A stretch of DNA of 64,000 nt. Origin: Lojkania enalia. Lineage: Eukaryota; Ascomycota; Dothideomycetes; Pleosporales. Of the stretch, positions 23,526 to 36,689 are shown in pieces. Each line of letters opens with the position of its first letter. The first letter of the stretch is position 1. Under the pieces are notes generated by a model. It saw only the letters and a program-made list of their open reading frames with translations. It did no database searches and was not told where the DNA came from. The stretch spans positions 57,636 through 121,635 of the forward strand of contig ML986693.1 of the NCBI GenBank assembly GCA_010094045.1, read 5' to 3'. Both the position numbers and the translations under genes were made by a program.

Positions 23526-26485
23526 TAAAGGTTATTATAGGTTCAGAATATTATATAAGGCCTACTCTTATATAGCTAGATAATTGCGAGTAGGTTATAA
23601 TTATTTAGAGTATTTATACTGCTGCGTATATAACCCTATTATTTATTATCTGTAAAGAACGCGTCTATATCTCTATATAGTATAAAAAAGTAGGTATACT
23701 ATACGATTGGAAAATTTCAGTTTCTAAGAACGGCTGGATAAATAATACGTTTAGTCTTAAGTAGCTAAAGTACTTTAATAAGTATATAACGATATATTAG
23801 GTAGAGTTATATAGGCTACTTATTTTAGACGGCTATAAAAGCTACCTTAACTAGGAATTTAAAGATTACTACTTTATATAAAAGATTCTAACGCTTTATA
23901 TACCTTCTTATTTATTTTATATACTTCAGCCTCTTAATATAGTTTACTTCTTACTATTAAAGCTAAAGTACTTGCAGTATATATAAGATTTAGCGTACCA
24001 ACATGTCTACTATATTAATAAAGAAGGCTTCCTTCCAGCCTTTATAAACGCGTTTTTTAATATATTTACGTATAAGAACTATTAAAAAGCCTTTAAAGTA
24101 ATAGAAATTGTTCCTCTAAACGCGTAGATTATATTAGATCGCCTTAATATATAACTACATACTCTACTAGAACTACTTCTATAAGAAGATTCTTAGTAGT
24201 CTAAAACTCTAAGTAATATATATAAATTTAGGTTATAATTAACACTTATATAAAAGTCCTTTGTATAATTACTAAAAGAGGTATAAGAAGGATTCTTATA
24301 GCTTATAAAAAGTGCTAAGTTAATACTATATTAGAATACGCTTCTTTAAGCTTGCAACTCTAAACTTAAAAAGTAATTAGAAGAAGTAACTAAGCGTAAA
24401 ACGCGTAAAAGAAAGTATATTTAGTATAATAGTATAGTATTATATAGCGAGGGATCTTTATATATAGCTGCTGAAGCATCTATAAGCTCTTAGCCCTTTA
24501 AGAAAACTCGTGGTACTGATACTTAAGAAAGGGCTCAACTAGCTCAACGCTACTATAGTAACTGTAGTAAGACTAGACATAACGCTCGTACGTGCTAAAA
24601 GGATAGTAGGGAAAATTCTAAATTAGATGAAAGTATATTATATATAGAATCTCTTATTAGTATTAAGTAAATTAACTTTTCGTATATAGTGTTTATTGCG
24701 CTAAGAAAAAGTAGCCGCTTTAATAGTTTAGCTACTTTAATAGTGGAATACGTTAATTAAATAATTAGTATACTAATATACTAACTATTATAAATACTTT
24801 AATTTATTAAAGATGTTTAGCTTATTTATAGCTTTAAAACGTCTATTAATTCTTTAACTAAATTCTAATAGTATTATATAATAGCTTTAAAAAAATCTAG
24901 TTTACAATTATATACTCTACTACTCTACTTCTATAAGAAGTAGTACTTTTAGAGTAATTGTAAGTATATAAATAAATTAATTAGACTACTAAACTAGATA
25001 CTAGATTAGGAAATATTAAAGACTTAAAATAATATATTAAATAGAAATAACTAGGTAAAAAAGAATACTCTAAAGGTAAATATAGAAAAATATAAAAAGA
25101 TAAAATTCTTATTTAATAGTAAAGTTTCTATAAAAACTATTAGCTTCTAGAGAAATATCTAGGTAATTTAAAAAGATAATTTTTTAGTAAGTACTACTTC
25201 TAAAAAAGAAGATACTAGTATTTTAAATTAATAGATACTTAATCTAGATTCTAATATTTATATATATAACTCTAAAACTTTTAGTTAGTAGACTATTTAG
25301 ATAGTAAATTTTAAAGATAAAATTACTATAAGAGGTAGTATATATCTAATATTAGAATAGGGTACTATTATAATTATAATTAATTCTTCTATAAGCCTAA
25401 AAAATATTAAACTAATAAAAGTTACTTATATTCTTTAGTAATTAACTAATATAATAGCCCTAATTAAAAATAGAGAATAAGATATTTAGTTTAACTTAAG
25501 TAGAGATTACTTTTACTAATATAATTACTATAATATTATTTATTATTAGAGTTATTTAATAGCTATTAGCTACTAAATATAAATCTAGTAAAAAGGCCTC
25601 TACTCGATTTACTTTCTAGATATAAGATAGTTGTAGTATTTAAAGAAAAGCTCTTCTATTACTAATAACTAATACGAATTATTTCTTTAGCTAAAGTATA
25701 TTAATTATTAGGCTATTTAGGTAGAGATTTAATATTAGCTCTATTTTAGGTACTTAAAAGTATCTAGTTAAGTAATTAGAAAATACTAGTATAGTAAAAT
25801 TACTAGATATATATATAAGTAAAGTTATTATAGTAGATTAGCTAGTATAGTTAATTTTATCTAGCTACTAAACTATTTAAGAGAATTATAATTAATATTA
25901 TATAACTTTAGAAGAATTATAAAAGGTACTATAATAGTAAGAGATATTTATTTTTATATAGTTAATTAGGTATTCTAGTAGTATAAGGGATTTATAATAT
26001 ATAATTAGTTAAAATCCACTCTTATAAAAGCTTTTAAAACTTTATTAGAAAAAATTAAGTAATAGTATAAAAGAAAAATCGTATATATTTATATAAATAA
26101 TAATTTAATCTTTTTAGAACTTATAAAAGTATTATTTAATTAAGAAATTATAACTAAGATCTATATACTTTATATACCTAAGTAGAATAGCTTAGTAGAA
26201 TAAGTAAGATATTAAATTATAACCCTCGCGTGCGCTTTTACAATAGAAGATAATATTTCTAATAAATATACTAATAAATTAGCTTATATAGTCATATACC
26301 TACTTAATAGAACGCCGATTATAAGCCTTTAATTTAAAACTCTATATAAAGCTATTTTTAGCTATAAACTATTTCTTACTTACTTTTAGGTTATAGAATT
26401 ATAAGCGTACGTTTTAGATAAAACTCTATTAAGAAGTAATAAACTAGTATTATAGATTCTAATTAGGAAACTCCTATAATATAAA

Positions 26486-26689
26486 TGTGGTAAGAGGCGA
26501 ATCTTGTCTCAGGAAGGGAGATAAGGAGCTGAACTGGTTGATTGAAGATGGCCAGCGGGCCATATTTATGTACATAAAAAAGGGGTATATTAGCTAATAT
26601 CCAGTATGATATCCGGCGTAATATCGACCGTGATATCGTACGTCGATATCTGATACAGCTCGGCAGACTAGCCGAAAATCCCTATAATA
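26486..26689 (-). repeat. 3' LTR of Copia copy C (204 bp)
   Basis: On the plus strand it starts TGTGGTAAGAGG and ends CCCTATAATA. To its right lies the polypurine tract on the minus strand (26690-26705, read as GCTGGGAGGGTATA). Confidence 0.92.
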
Positions 26690-26885
26690 TACCCTCCCAG
26701 CTTTAACTGCGAAGGAGAAGCTGCGTCGAAAAGAATAAAGGTAGATACTATACTAAAAGAGGTAAATTGTATAGAGTAACTAGTAGTAGAGCTAAATACG
26801 CTTGCAGAAATATCAATTTAATATAATATAGGGTGAGTTATAATCAATTTTTAATCACCCCCTAAGATTCTTATTAGTAATTGAT

Positions 26886-29800
26886 TTATTTGGCTGATAG
26901 AAATTCCTGAGATTCGATTCTAGCTGAAATATCTTCTATTTTCAGTTGCTTAATAAACCTTTAGTATTGTTGCGGCTGCAGAACTTTTATAAAACTATTA
27001 GCTGGCATTAGATTTATTAGTTGCCAACTAATTGTAAGTCTCTACTCTGCTACTTCTTAACGTAGCTAGTGCTGGTATATATCTATATAGCGAAGTTTAG
27101 TATTAAGACGCTTAGATAGCTTATTTATAATATCTACTATTTATTAATTATTATAAAGTAGTACTAGTTACGTATTAATATAGAAGCGCAGTAAGGCGAA
27201 GGCCTTCTACTACTACTCTATTTCTAATCCAGCGACTAATAGTACTAATAATTCTGCTTCAATAGTCGATTTTGTAACCGTACGCTGAATTGAGGCTTTC
27301 CAATCAATCAGCATCCTAAAAAGTTGAAATATATAGCTATAGGAACTTCAACAAGTATTAGGATTATTACTAAAAGCTGTATTAGATATGCTATAGAATA
27401 GTAATTACTCTACGGGGTTAATATAATTAGTATTACTACTCTAGCTAATAGTAGAAGTGTTTTATATATTATTAGCTGTTGCTGTAATTGCTAAGTACTT
27501 TATACTAATCAGATATTACTATACTCTTAAAGCAGCGTTAATATAATAATTGCTAGGGTTCTAGAGGTATTATAATAATATCGAGTATACTTACGCGATA
27601 TTAGAGCGTATAAAAACTGTAATCTAGGCTAGACAACCAATTAGTTATTAGTAGTAAAATATCCTATTAGAGGATTCCTTAGTAGCAGCTAGCAGTATAT
27701 TCTTATATAGAGGTGTACTCAGCGCCTTCTTATTAACTATAATATTAAATCGCGCTGCCACCTTATTAATAAATAAGTTTTATAGCAGCCAGGTCTTACG
27801 CTGCTATATATCGCGTACGACTTAAACTCCTAGAAACTAATTTAGATTTCCGAGGGATTAAAGTTTATATTTATTACTTAATTACAATTTAAATTTCTAC
27901 TTAGTAGAGATATTTAATAGGTAAACTAGGATTATAATATTATTAATATAAAAGAAGATAATTAGCTTATCGTTTGCGTATAAGCAAGATATTTCTAGTA
28001 CTATTTTAAGGCCTAATTGCCTTAGAGTCCTATCCAGCTTATAATACCAAAGTTTTAGAGTATTCTTAAGGCTATATATAGCTTTCTATAGTTGTAGATA
28101 TTTCCTATACTTATATACGAAACCTTCTAGTATATAGATATATATCAACCTGTCTAATCGGTAGTTAAGGAACGTGTTAATAATATTAAACTAGTATATA
28201 TTGAGTTTAAAATAAGTTGTAATTAATATTAGAAAGTAAAAGGTTCGTGCGGCTAGTATAGCAGTATAGGTATCTCTCTATTAAGATTGTAGATCGCCGC
28301 GTACGACTAATCTAGCCTTAAATTTATATAGGAAACCGTCCTTATTAAATTTATATACGAATACCTATATTACTAGGAGAATTTTAGTAGAATCTTAGAG
28401 GATTGTTACCTTTTACTAGGTATCTATATTCTCCTACTTCTATAACTCAGCGCGACAGGCCTTATAGAAGCTAGTACTAAAAGGGTAATTCTTCAGATCT
28501 TTATAATACTTTAGTTCTAGTAGAAGCTAATTGCGATAATATTTTCTAATAGTATAAGTTTCCTTTATATAATTTACTAGTATCAGCTTGCTATTAAATA
28601 GTACTGTAAAGGTTATAAAGTATAACTAAGACGGCCTGCGGCTGTATAAGAACCTACCTCCCTAAATTATATTATCCCTTAATATTTAGCTACTAATTTC
28701 TTCCCTCCGCGGGGTATTATTTATTCTTCTTAAGGGTATAGAAGTATAAGAAGGCGATAGTTACTATCCTTGTAGCAAATTATTACTAAATATAGTATCT
28801 TTACTATCTACTAGCAGCGCTACAGGGGTATCCTGATTCTTTAGCGCTAGCGCTAGTATTAATTCTAGTATTAGAAGTCCCTAATTACTAGTAATATCGT
28901 CGATTTGTTCTTTAAAAACAGTATTCTCCTACTAATAGGCCTTCTTACTAATTAAATTGCCTGCTAACTTAGTAGGGATATCTTAATTAGACAGCCGATC
29001 CTTATAGATCGCTTCTACAACTTTAATCGTTTTATTATTACTACTATCGATAGAACTCTTAATATCGTTAATTTAAAAAAGAATCTTCTCTAGGGATTCT
29101 TTTAGCAGATATTCCTCCTCCTTACTAGATATAATATCGCTAAATATAACGTTCCTAGTATTAAGTACCCGTTTTAGTTTTAGAATTAGTACTTAGTATA
29201 TATTTATACTCCTATATTACAAGAGTTTTCCGATTAGTACATGTAATACTAGTTTATTACCTCTTAATAGAGTTTTATCTAAAACGTACGCTCGCGATCT
29301 TATAACCTAAAGGTAAGTAAGAGACGGTTTATAGCTAAAAACGGCCTTATATAGGGTTTTAAATCGAAGGCTTACAATCAGCGTTCTATTAAGTAGGTAT
29401 ATTACTGTATGAGCTAATTCGTTAGTATATTTATTAAAGATATTACCTTCTATTATAAGAACGCGCGCGCGGGTTATAATTTAGTATCCTACTTACTCTA
29501 CTAGGCTATTCTACTTAGGCGTATAAGGCGCGCGAGCTTCAATTACAATTCCTTAATCGAGTAATACTTCTATAAGTTCTAAGAAGCTTAAATTATTATC
29601 TATATAGATATATATAATCTTTCTTTTATACTATTATTTAATTTTTGCTAATAGTATTTTAAAGGCTTTTACGAGGGTAGATTTCAACCGATCGTATATT
29701 ATAAATCTCTTATACTACCGGGACACCTAATTAACTATATAAAATAGGTATCTCTTACTATTATAGTACCTCTCGCAGTTCTTCTAAAGTTATATAATAT

Positions 29801-31470
29801 TAATCACAATTCTCTCGAATAGTTTAATAGCTAGATAAAGCTAACTATACCAGCTAATCTACTATAATAACTTCGCTTGTATATATATCTAGTAATCTTA
29901 CTATACTAGTACTTCTTAATTGCTCAACTGGATACCCTTAGCTGCCTAAGATAGGGCTAATACTAAATCTCTACCTAGGTAGTTTAATAATTAGTACACT
30001 TTAGCTAAAGAAATAATTTATATTAGTTACTAGTAATAAAAGAGCTTTTCCTTAATTACTGCAACTATCTTATATCCGGAAAGTAAATCGAGTAGAGGCC
30101 TTTTTACTAGATCTATATCTAGTAGCTAGTAGCTATTAAACAACTCTAAATAACAAACAATATTATAGTAATTATACTAGTAAAGGCAATCTCTACCTAA
30201 GTTAAACTAGATACTCTATTCCCTATTTCTAATTAGGGCTATTATATTAGTTAACAACTAAGGGACGTAAGCAACTTCTATTAGCTTAATATCCCTTAGG
30301 CCCGTAGGAGAATTAATTATAATTATAATAGTACCCTATTCTAATATAGGGTATATACTACCTCCCGCAGCGATTTTATCTTTAGAATTTACTATTTAAA
30401 TAGTCTACTAACTAAAAGTTTTAGAGTTATATATATAGATATTAGAACCTAGATTAAATATCTACCGATTTAGGATACTAGTCTCTTCTTTCTCAGGGGT
30501 AGTACTTACTAAAAAATTGCCCCTTTAAATCACCTGGGTATTTCCCTAGAGGCTAGTAGCTTTCGTAGAGGCTTTACTATTAAACGAGGATTTTAACTTC
30601 TTATATTTTTCCATATTTACCTTTAGGGCATTCTTTTTCCCCTAGTTATTCTTATTTAAGATATTATCTTAGGCTTTTAGTATTTCCTAATCTAGTATCT
30701 AGTTTAGTAGCCTAATCGATTTATTTATATACTCGCAATTACTCTAGAAGTACTACTTCTTATAGAAGTAGAGTAGTAGAGTACGCGATCGCGAACCGGA
30801 TTTTTCTTAAAGCTACTATATAGTACTATTAGAATTTGCTTAAAGAATTAATAGATATTGTAAAGCTATAAATAAGCCGAGCGCCTTCTATAGATTAAAA
30901 TATCTATAGTAATTAGTATATCGGTATATTAATTGTTTAATCGTAAGAATCGGTTGATTAATCCTATTTAGCTTATTTTTAGCGTTGATTAGTACTATAT
31001 AGATTAGTACCCACACCTCATCTTTCTTAGCAACTGTTAGAAGAAAATCCTTTTCTGCTTTAAGGCCCTGAACTTCTACTAAGCTAGCAGCCTTAGCATA
31101 ATAGATTACCTAATTCTACTAATTTAGCTACTTCTCTACCTCTCTATCGGTTAGGTACTTAAGAAGAGCTTAATATTTCTTCTAGATTAGTTGCTCCCTC
31201 GACTTAATAGTAGGCGCTAACTTTTCCTATAAGATTCTAAGAATCTTATAGCTAGTTATATCGTTGCTAAGTATTACTTTATATTAAGGCGATGTTATTA
31301 TTAAGATATCGCTATATATAGTATAAAGAGCGTCGTCGATCTTAATCTAATCCTTCCTCTATCGGTTATACTAGTTCCTTGCCCAGTTCTAATCTATTGT
31401 TTGTATTAAGGTTATCTCCTTATATATAACTCTACTAGAGGGGTATCTTTCTATTTCCCCTTCTAGATTT
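26886..31470 (-). pseudogene. Copia copy C gag-pol remnant
   Basis: Read on the minus strand. Integrase lies near 29,460-29,545 (YTPK, then VE, ending in the ARAL region, as in copy A). The reverse-transcriptase box near 27,930-27,945 reads Y-I-N-N. RNase H is near 27,090-27,200 and the stop is at 26886-26888. The N-terminal limit is approximate. Fewer stops than in copies A and B, but still no uninterrupted frame of useful length; the loss of both Asp residues in the YVDD box abolishes polymerase activity. Confidence 0.8.
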
Positions 31471-31918
31471 ATCTTTAGGGTCCGGAACTCACCTATATTA
31501 GGGAGGGGAGGTTCTAGCCTATAGATTTTAACCTCTTTAAGAGGTACGCTTAGATCTAAATATTCCTATACCCTTAACCTACTAGCTATTAGTTTACACT
31601 ACTCGAGCTAATCCTCCTAATTACTAGAAGTACTAAGTATCTTCTTCTTAGATATAGCTATAGAGGAGTGTACAACCGTTGTAACACCAGAAATATACTG
31701 GAATATATCGATACTAGAGAATAAAATAGCCTTAAACGCGATACAGCGTATTAATAGGCTTATAAAGTGTAGAATTTACACGTAATTCTGATAGCTGAGT
31801 ACCTAAAGATCGTTGGTAAACGATAAAGATAATAATATCGCAATATTACGATACTAAATAAAAAGAAGCGATATCGATTGCAATATATAAATTAAGTTGC
31901 AGCTATTTTAGTGCGGTA

Positions 31919-31932
31919 ACCGGGCTTATAAC
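31919..31932 (-). other. Primer-binding site of Copia copy C
   Basis: Directly inside the 5' LTR (31933). On the plus strand it reads CCGGGCTTATAAC, which matches the anticodon arm of initiator tRNA-Met (GGGCTCATAAC) except for one C-to-T. The element therefore probably primes from a tRNA-iMet half-molecule. Confidence 0.65.
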
Positions 31933-32136
31933 TGTAGTAAGAGGCGAATCTTATCTCAGGGAGGGAGATAAGGAGCTAAACTAGTTGATTAAAGATGGCC
32001 AGCGGGCCATATTTATGTACATAAAAAAGGGGTATATCAGCTAATATCCAGCGTAATATCCGGCGTGATATCGACCGTGATATCGTACGTCGATATCTAA
32101 TACAGCTCGGTAGACTAGCCGAAAATCCCTATAACA
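31933..32136 (-). repeat. 5' LTR of Copia copy C (204 bp)
   Basis: On the plus strand it starts TGTAGTAAGAGG and ends CCCTATAACA. It is followed by ATAAA, the second target-duplication copy, and then by the resumed pol of copy B. Confidence 0.92.
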
Positions 32137-34248
32137 ATAAAAATATAAATATATACTAAATACTAATTCTAAAACTAAAATAGATATTTAATACTAGGAA
32201 TATAATATTTAGTAATATTATATCTAGTAAAGAGAAGAAATATCTACTAGAAGAATCTTTAGAGAAGATTCTTTTTTAAATTAATAATATTAAGAGCTCT
32301 ATTAATAGTAGTAATAATAAAACGATTAAAGTTATAGAAGCGATCTATAAAGATTAGCTGTCTAATTAAGATATCTTTACTAAGTTAGTAGAAAATTTAA
32401 TTAGTAAAAAGGTTTATTAGTAGAAAAATACTATTTTTAAAGAATAAATTAATAATATTACTAGTAATTAGAGATTTCTAATACTAGAATTAATACTAGT
32501 ACTAGCGCTAAGGAATTAGAATACCCCTATAATACTACTAGTAAATAGTAAGGATACTATATTTAGTAATAATTTACTATAAGAATAGTAACTATTACTT
32601 TCTTATACTTCTATATTCTTAAGAAGAATAAATAATATTTTATAGAGAGAAGAAATTAGTAGTTAGATATTAAAAGATAATATAATCTAAGAAGGTAGAT
32701 TTTTATATAGCTATAAGCTATTTTAGTTATACTTTATAACTTTTATAGTACTATTTAATAGCGAGCTAATACTAGTAAATTATATAAAGAAAACTTATAC
32801 TATTAGAAAATATTATTATAATTAACTTCTACTAGAACTAAAGTACTATAAAAATCTAAGGAATTACCCTTTTAATACTAGCTTCTATAAAGTCTATTAT
32901 ATTAAGTTATAGAAGTAGGAGGATATAGATATCTAGTAGAAGGTAATAATCCTTTAATATACCGCTAAAATTCTCTTAGTTATATAGATATTTATATATA
33001 AATTTAATAAGAATAGTTTTCTATATAAATTTAAGGATAGATTAGTTATATATAGAAATCTATAATCTTAATAGAGAGATATCTATACTACTATATTAGC
33101 TATATAAACCTTTTACTTTTTAATATTAATTATAACTTATTTTAAACTTAATATATACTAGTTTAATATTATTAATACGGTTTTTAACTACCGATTAGAT
33201 AGGTTAATATATATCTATATACTAGAAGGTTTTATATATAAATATAGAAAATATTTACAACTATAGAAAGTTATATATAGTTTTAAAGATATTCTAAAAC
33301 TTTAGAATTATAAGCTAAATAGAACTCTAAGGTAATTAGGCTTTAAAATAGTACTAGAAATATCTTATTTATATACTAATAATAAGCTAATTATCTTTTT
33401 TTATGTTAATAATACTATAATTCTAGTTTATCTATTAAATATCTATATTAAGTAGAAATTTAAATTATATTTAAATATTAAATATAAATTTTAATCTTTT
33501 AGAAATTTAAATTAGTTTTTAGGAGTTTAAATTATATATAATATAAAATAGTATAAAACCTAACTACTATAGAACTTATTTATTAATAAGGTAGTAGCGC
33601 GATTTAATATTATAGTTAATAAAAAGGCGCTAAAAACGCCCATATATAAGAATATACTACTAGCTACTATTAAGAAATTCTCTAATAGGATATTCTACTA
33701 TTAATAGTTAATTAACTATATAACTTAGATTATAATTTTTATATAATTTAACGTTATATAAATATATTTAATATTATTATAATACTTATAAAACTCTAGA
33801 AAATACTATATTAATACTAATTTATAAATATAGTAATAGCTAATAATATATAAAATACCTCTACTATTAACTAGAATAGTAATACTAATTATATTAACCC
33901 TATAGAATAATTGCTATTTTATAGTATATTTAATATAGTCTTTAGCGATAATTCTAATATTTATTAAAATTTCTATAACTATATATTTTAACTTTTTAAA
34001 ATACTAATTAATTAAAAAGTTTTAATTTAATATATAGTTATAAAATCGACTACTAAAGTAGAATTATTAGTACTATTAGTTGCTAGATTAGAAATAGAGT
34101 AATAATAGAAGGCTTTTACTTTACTATACTTCTATATTAATATATAACTAATACTACTTTATAATAATTAATAAATAGTAGATATTATAAATAAGCTATC
34201 TAAGTATTTTAATACTAAACTTTATTATATAGATATATACTAGTACTA

Positions 34249-36101
34249 TCGTACTTTACAAGCGAGCGGCTTATATAAGTAAACGGTCTACTCTATTAAC
34301 TTTTTTAACCTTTATATACGTATAGCTTAATAACTAAGTAATATAATAGCAATTTACAACTTGCGCGATTATTCTATAGAAACCTCTACATCCTTCTAGT
34401 ATATATAAAAATTATGTCTAGTCTTACCGCAGCGGCTATAGCGCGCTTTATACTATCCGCTCGTATCTAATCGCACCCTAAATTAGCGTATTATAGCCCG
34501 AGTTTCCTCCTTATTATCCTTTTTAGCAATAATCATCTCTCCTTATACTTTTATTAGGGTCCCTTACACTTAAATCTACTTTTTTTCTGCTGTTTCTATT
34601 TTATTACTACTTTATTCGCTTTTTAAAGGCTAATAATTTTATTATATATTAACCCGATCTAATATATTACTTTTATAGAGCCTTTTTTAAGCTAATTTAG
34701 CTTCTTAATAATAGAAGCTAGCAAAGAGCTTATATCCCTTTAAATCCGATTATAAGTTAATATTAATTAAGCTTCTAGCTCACACATATTACTTAGTATT
34801 TTTACTTCTTATAAGGTATTCTCTTATACTAGTAGTATTAGCGTACGAAGCTTTATATTAAGCTTTAAAAGTACTACTTCTAGATTAAACGGGACTAGAC
34901 TAGCTCCTTAAAAGCTTATATAGATATTATCCTTTATAATTAATATATTAAAAACAGTTTTAAAGGCTAGAAAGAACTTAAGTTTTATAATATAGTTAAT
35001 ATAATTACGTACTAAGACTAAGATCTAATTTCTATATATGCGTTTTAATAGTAAGAAGTAGCCTATATCTAGTAGCTATAATAGGTATAATAAATAAGCT
35101 AGTATATAGAGTAGAATAATACTCTATTCCTTATAGAGTTTCTAGAAATTAAGCGAGTTATAACTATTATAGCTATTAAAGATTAGTAGTTAACGCGCAT
35201 CTACTATACAATCCTTTATATATCTATAAAAGTATTTTAACTACTTAATACCGAGTTTATTTATTATCCAGCTATTCTTACTAACTACAATAGCCTAGTT
35301 CTTAGGTATATTATCGCCTTTATACTAGGTAGAGAGATAGTAGTAGCTAGTAATAATAATAAAGAGTAGAAGCGTTTAGCTAGTAGTATTAATCCTCTAA
35401 ATTACTAAAATCTATTTATAATTATCTAATTAAATTGCCTTTAGTCGATTATATCTCTCTATACCTATAATAACTAGTTATAATAAAATAATACTTATTT
35501 AAAAGCTAGATTCGTCGAAGTTATATATATCCTTATCTATAATACTATATTTCTTTTTAGTATGCTGTATAAGCTTAAACCAGCCTTTAATTATTTTAGA
35601 ATCTTTATATAAAGCTTTCTAGCAATTATAAAGCTAATTTAGACGTATTTTAAACTTAGGAGTATATCTAATAAAGTTTCTAGGCTAATATATACTAATT
35701 TAGCCTATACTATACTTAGTAAGTAAGCTATTAGCTATATTTTATATAGTAGTTAAGATAGGTATAAATCCTCGCGAATCTAGGTTAAGTAAATATTAAA
35801 TAATAACCTCTTCTTTAAGTTTCGTTAGTCTCTTTAAGTTAGGCTTATAATTGTACTATAAGTAGATTCTAGTATATTATTAGTATATAATCGTTTAAAT
35901 CGTATTAAATATTAAAGTAGTATATCTTTTACTTTTTATTTAGCCTCTTTTAGTAGCTAAAAGAGCTAAGTTTACTTAATTCTCGTTTTAGGCTATATTC
36001 TTATTATTTCGTCGTTATATTATTATTAAAAGCTTAGGTATTGCATTTTAGTAATAGAGTAGACCGCTCGCTTATATAGGCCGCTTGCTTATAAAGTATA
36101 T
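34249..36101 (-). mobile_element. Fot1/pogo-type transposon C (1,853 bp), minus strand
   Basis: It has terminal inverted repeats of about 45 bp: left TCGTACTTTACAAGCGAG and onwards, right, read inwards, ATATACTTTATAAGCAAG and onwards. Both continue to TCTACTCTATTA. TA duplications are at 34247-34248 and 36102-36103, and the Copia sequence resumes on either side. The length is typical of a complete Fot1. The end sequence recurs at 63299. Confidence 0.88.
34370..35990 (-). pseudogene. Fot1 C transposase remnant
   Basis: On the minus strand the diagnostic IYNFDES lies near 35,505-35,530 (family FDETGF, catalytic Asp kept). Further on is a segment matching VVTGxER-RPKxIQPGN, interrupted by stops. 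Close to the C terminus a zinc-knuckle-like motif near 34,405-34,450 reads SRCGKT with flanking Cys codons changed to Tyr. Start and stop are approximate. Stops are of the RIP type. Assigned to the DDE-1/pogo group of Tc1/mariner. Confidence 0.75.
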
Positions 36102-36480
36102 TAGTTATATTACGAAGTAGTAGAGTAGAGACTTATAATTAGTTAGTAACCGATAAATTTAATACTAGCTAATAGCTTTATAAATATTCTATAACTATAA
36201 TAATACTAAAGTTTTATTAAACAACTAAAAATAGAAGATATTTTAGCTAGAATTAAATCCTAGAAATTTCTATTAGTTAAATAAATCGATTACTAATAAG
36301 AATTTTAGGAGGTAATTAATAAATTAATTATAACTTACCCTATATTATATTAAATTATTATTTCTATAAGTATATATAACTCTACTATTAGTTACTCTAT
36401 ATAATTTACTTCTTTTTATATAGTTTCTACCTTTATTTTTTTAATACAGCTTCTTCTTTATAGTTAAAGCTAGAAGAGTA

Positions 36481-36684
36481 TATTATAAAGATTTTTAGCT
36501 AGTTTATTAAGCTATATTAGATATTAACGTATAATATTATAGTTAATATTATGCTAGATATTATATTAAATATTAGTTAATATACCCCTTTTTTATATAT
36601 ATAAATATAGCCTACTAGCTATTTTTAATTAACTAGTTTAGCTTCTTATCTTCCTCTCTAAGATAAGATTCGCTTCTTACTATA
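36481..36684 (+). repeat. 3' LTR of Copia copy B (204 bp)
   Basis: It starts TATTATAAAG (TGTTATAGGG) and ends TTACTATA, followed by ATATT (36685-36689), identical to the five bases before 11781. Confidence 0.92.
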
Positions 36685-36689
36685 ATATT

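Larger units (their letters stand above)
21540..24670 (+). pseudogene. Fot1 A transposase remnant (HTH + DDE), interrupted by Fot1 B
   Basis: Before the gap the frame reads as the N-terminal helix-turn-helix region of pogo-like transposases (EEQTIVQYIL with one stop, then EKNWSK, then IYNF just at the gap, where FDETGF is expected). After the nested element it resumes at 23528 with VIIGSEYYIRPT. It continues through VSKNGW at about 23,731-23,748, ILDG with the second catalytic Asp intact near 23,825, and LQPLN near 23,930, where the third catalytic Asp reads Asn. A C-terminal zinc-knuckle-like motif lies at 24554-24595, with its first Cys read as Tyr and C, H and C retained. Stops are TAA/TAG of the RIP type. 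Confidence 0.82.
21393..24753 (+). mobile_element. Fot1/pogo-type DNA transposon A, with nested Fot1 B and a gap
   Basis: The 55-bp terminal inverted repeats are 21393-21447 and 24699-24753 (ATGTATTCTAC left; the right one read in reverse starts ACGTATTCCAC). They are flanked by TA at 21391-21392 and 24754-24755, the target duplication of the Tc1/mariner/pogo superfamily. The surrounding Copia continues seamlessly across. The interior holds a pogo-type transposase in three stretches, 21.5-21.98 kb and 23.53-24.67 kb from this element, with a second element's 3' half between (22,712-23,525). The 735 N bases at 21977-22711 hide the junction. Confidence 0.9.
26486..32136 (-). mobile_element. Copia element, family 1, copy C: complete, minus strand (5,651 bp)
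   Basis: Uninterrupted and the least mutated Copia here. The 204-bp LTRs are 26486-26689 and 31933-32136, with the target duplication ATAAA at 26481-26485 and 32137-32141. It is inserted head to tail within its own relative, copy B, in the opposite direction. The 5' LTR is the right one. The leader is about 460 bp, gag starts near 31,470 or further right, and pol ends at 26886. It serves as the length reference for copies A and B. CpG and a number of C residues survive, so it is younger than copy B, but it still carries stops and an Asp-to-Asn change in the polymerase box. Confidence 0.93.
11781..36684 (+). mobile_element. Copia element, family 1, copy B: complete but with five insertions inside
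   Basis: The 5' LTR starts at 11781 (TATTATAAGG, from TGTTATAGGG) and the 3' LTR ends at 36684. The flanking duplications ATATT at 11776-11780 and 36685-36689 are identical. Its LTR is interrupted at 11936 by a Gypsy and resumes at 19021. The leader is interrupted by a small LTR element (19399-20656), the gag region by a Fot1 (21393-24753), pol by Copia copy C (26486-32136), and the pol 3' end by another Fot1 (34249-36101). Each insertion has its own short target duplication. Removing insertions and duplications leaves 5,683 bp, against 5,651 bp for copy C. Pol ends near 36284. Heavy RIP. Confidence 0.92.
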
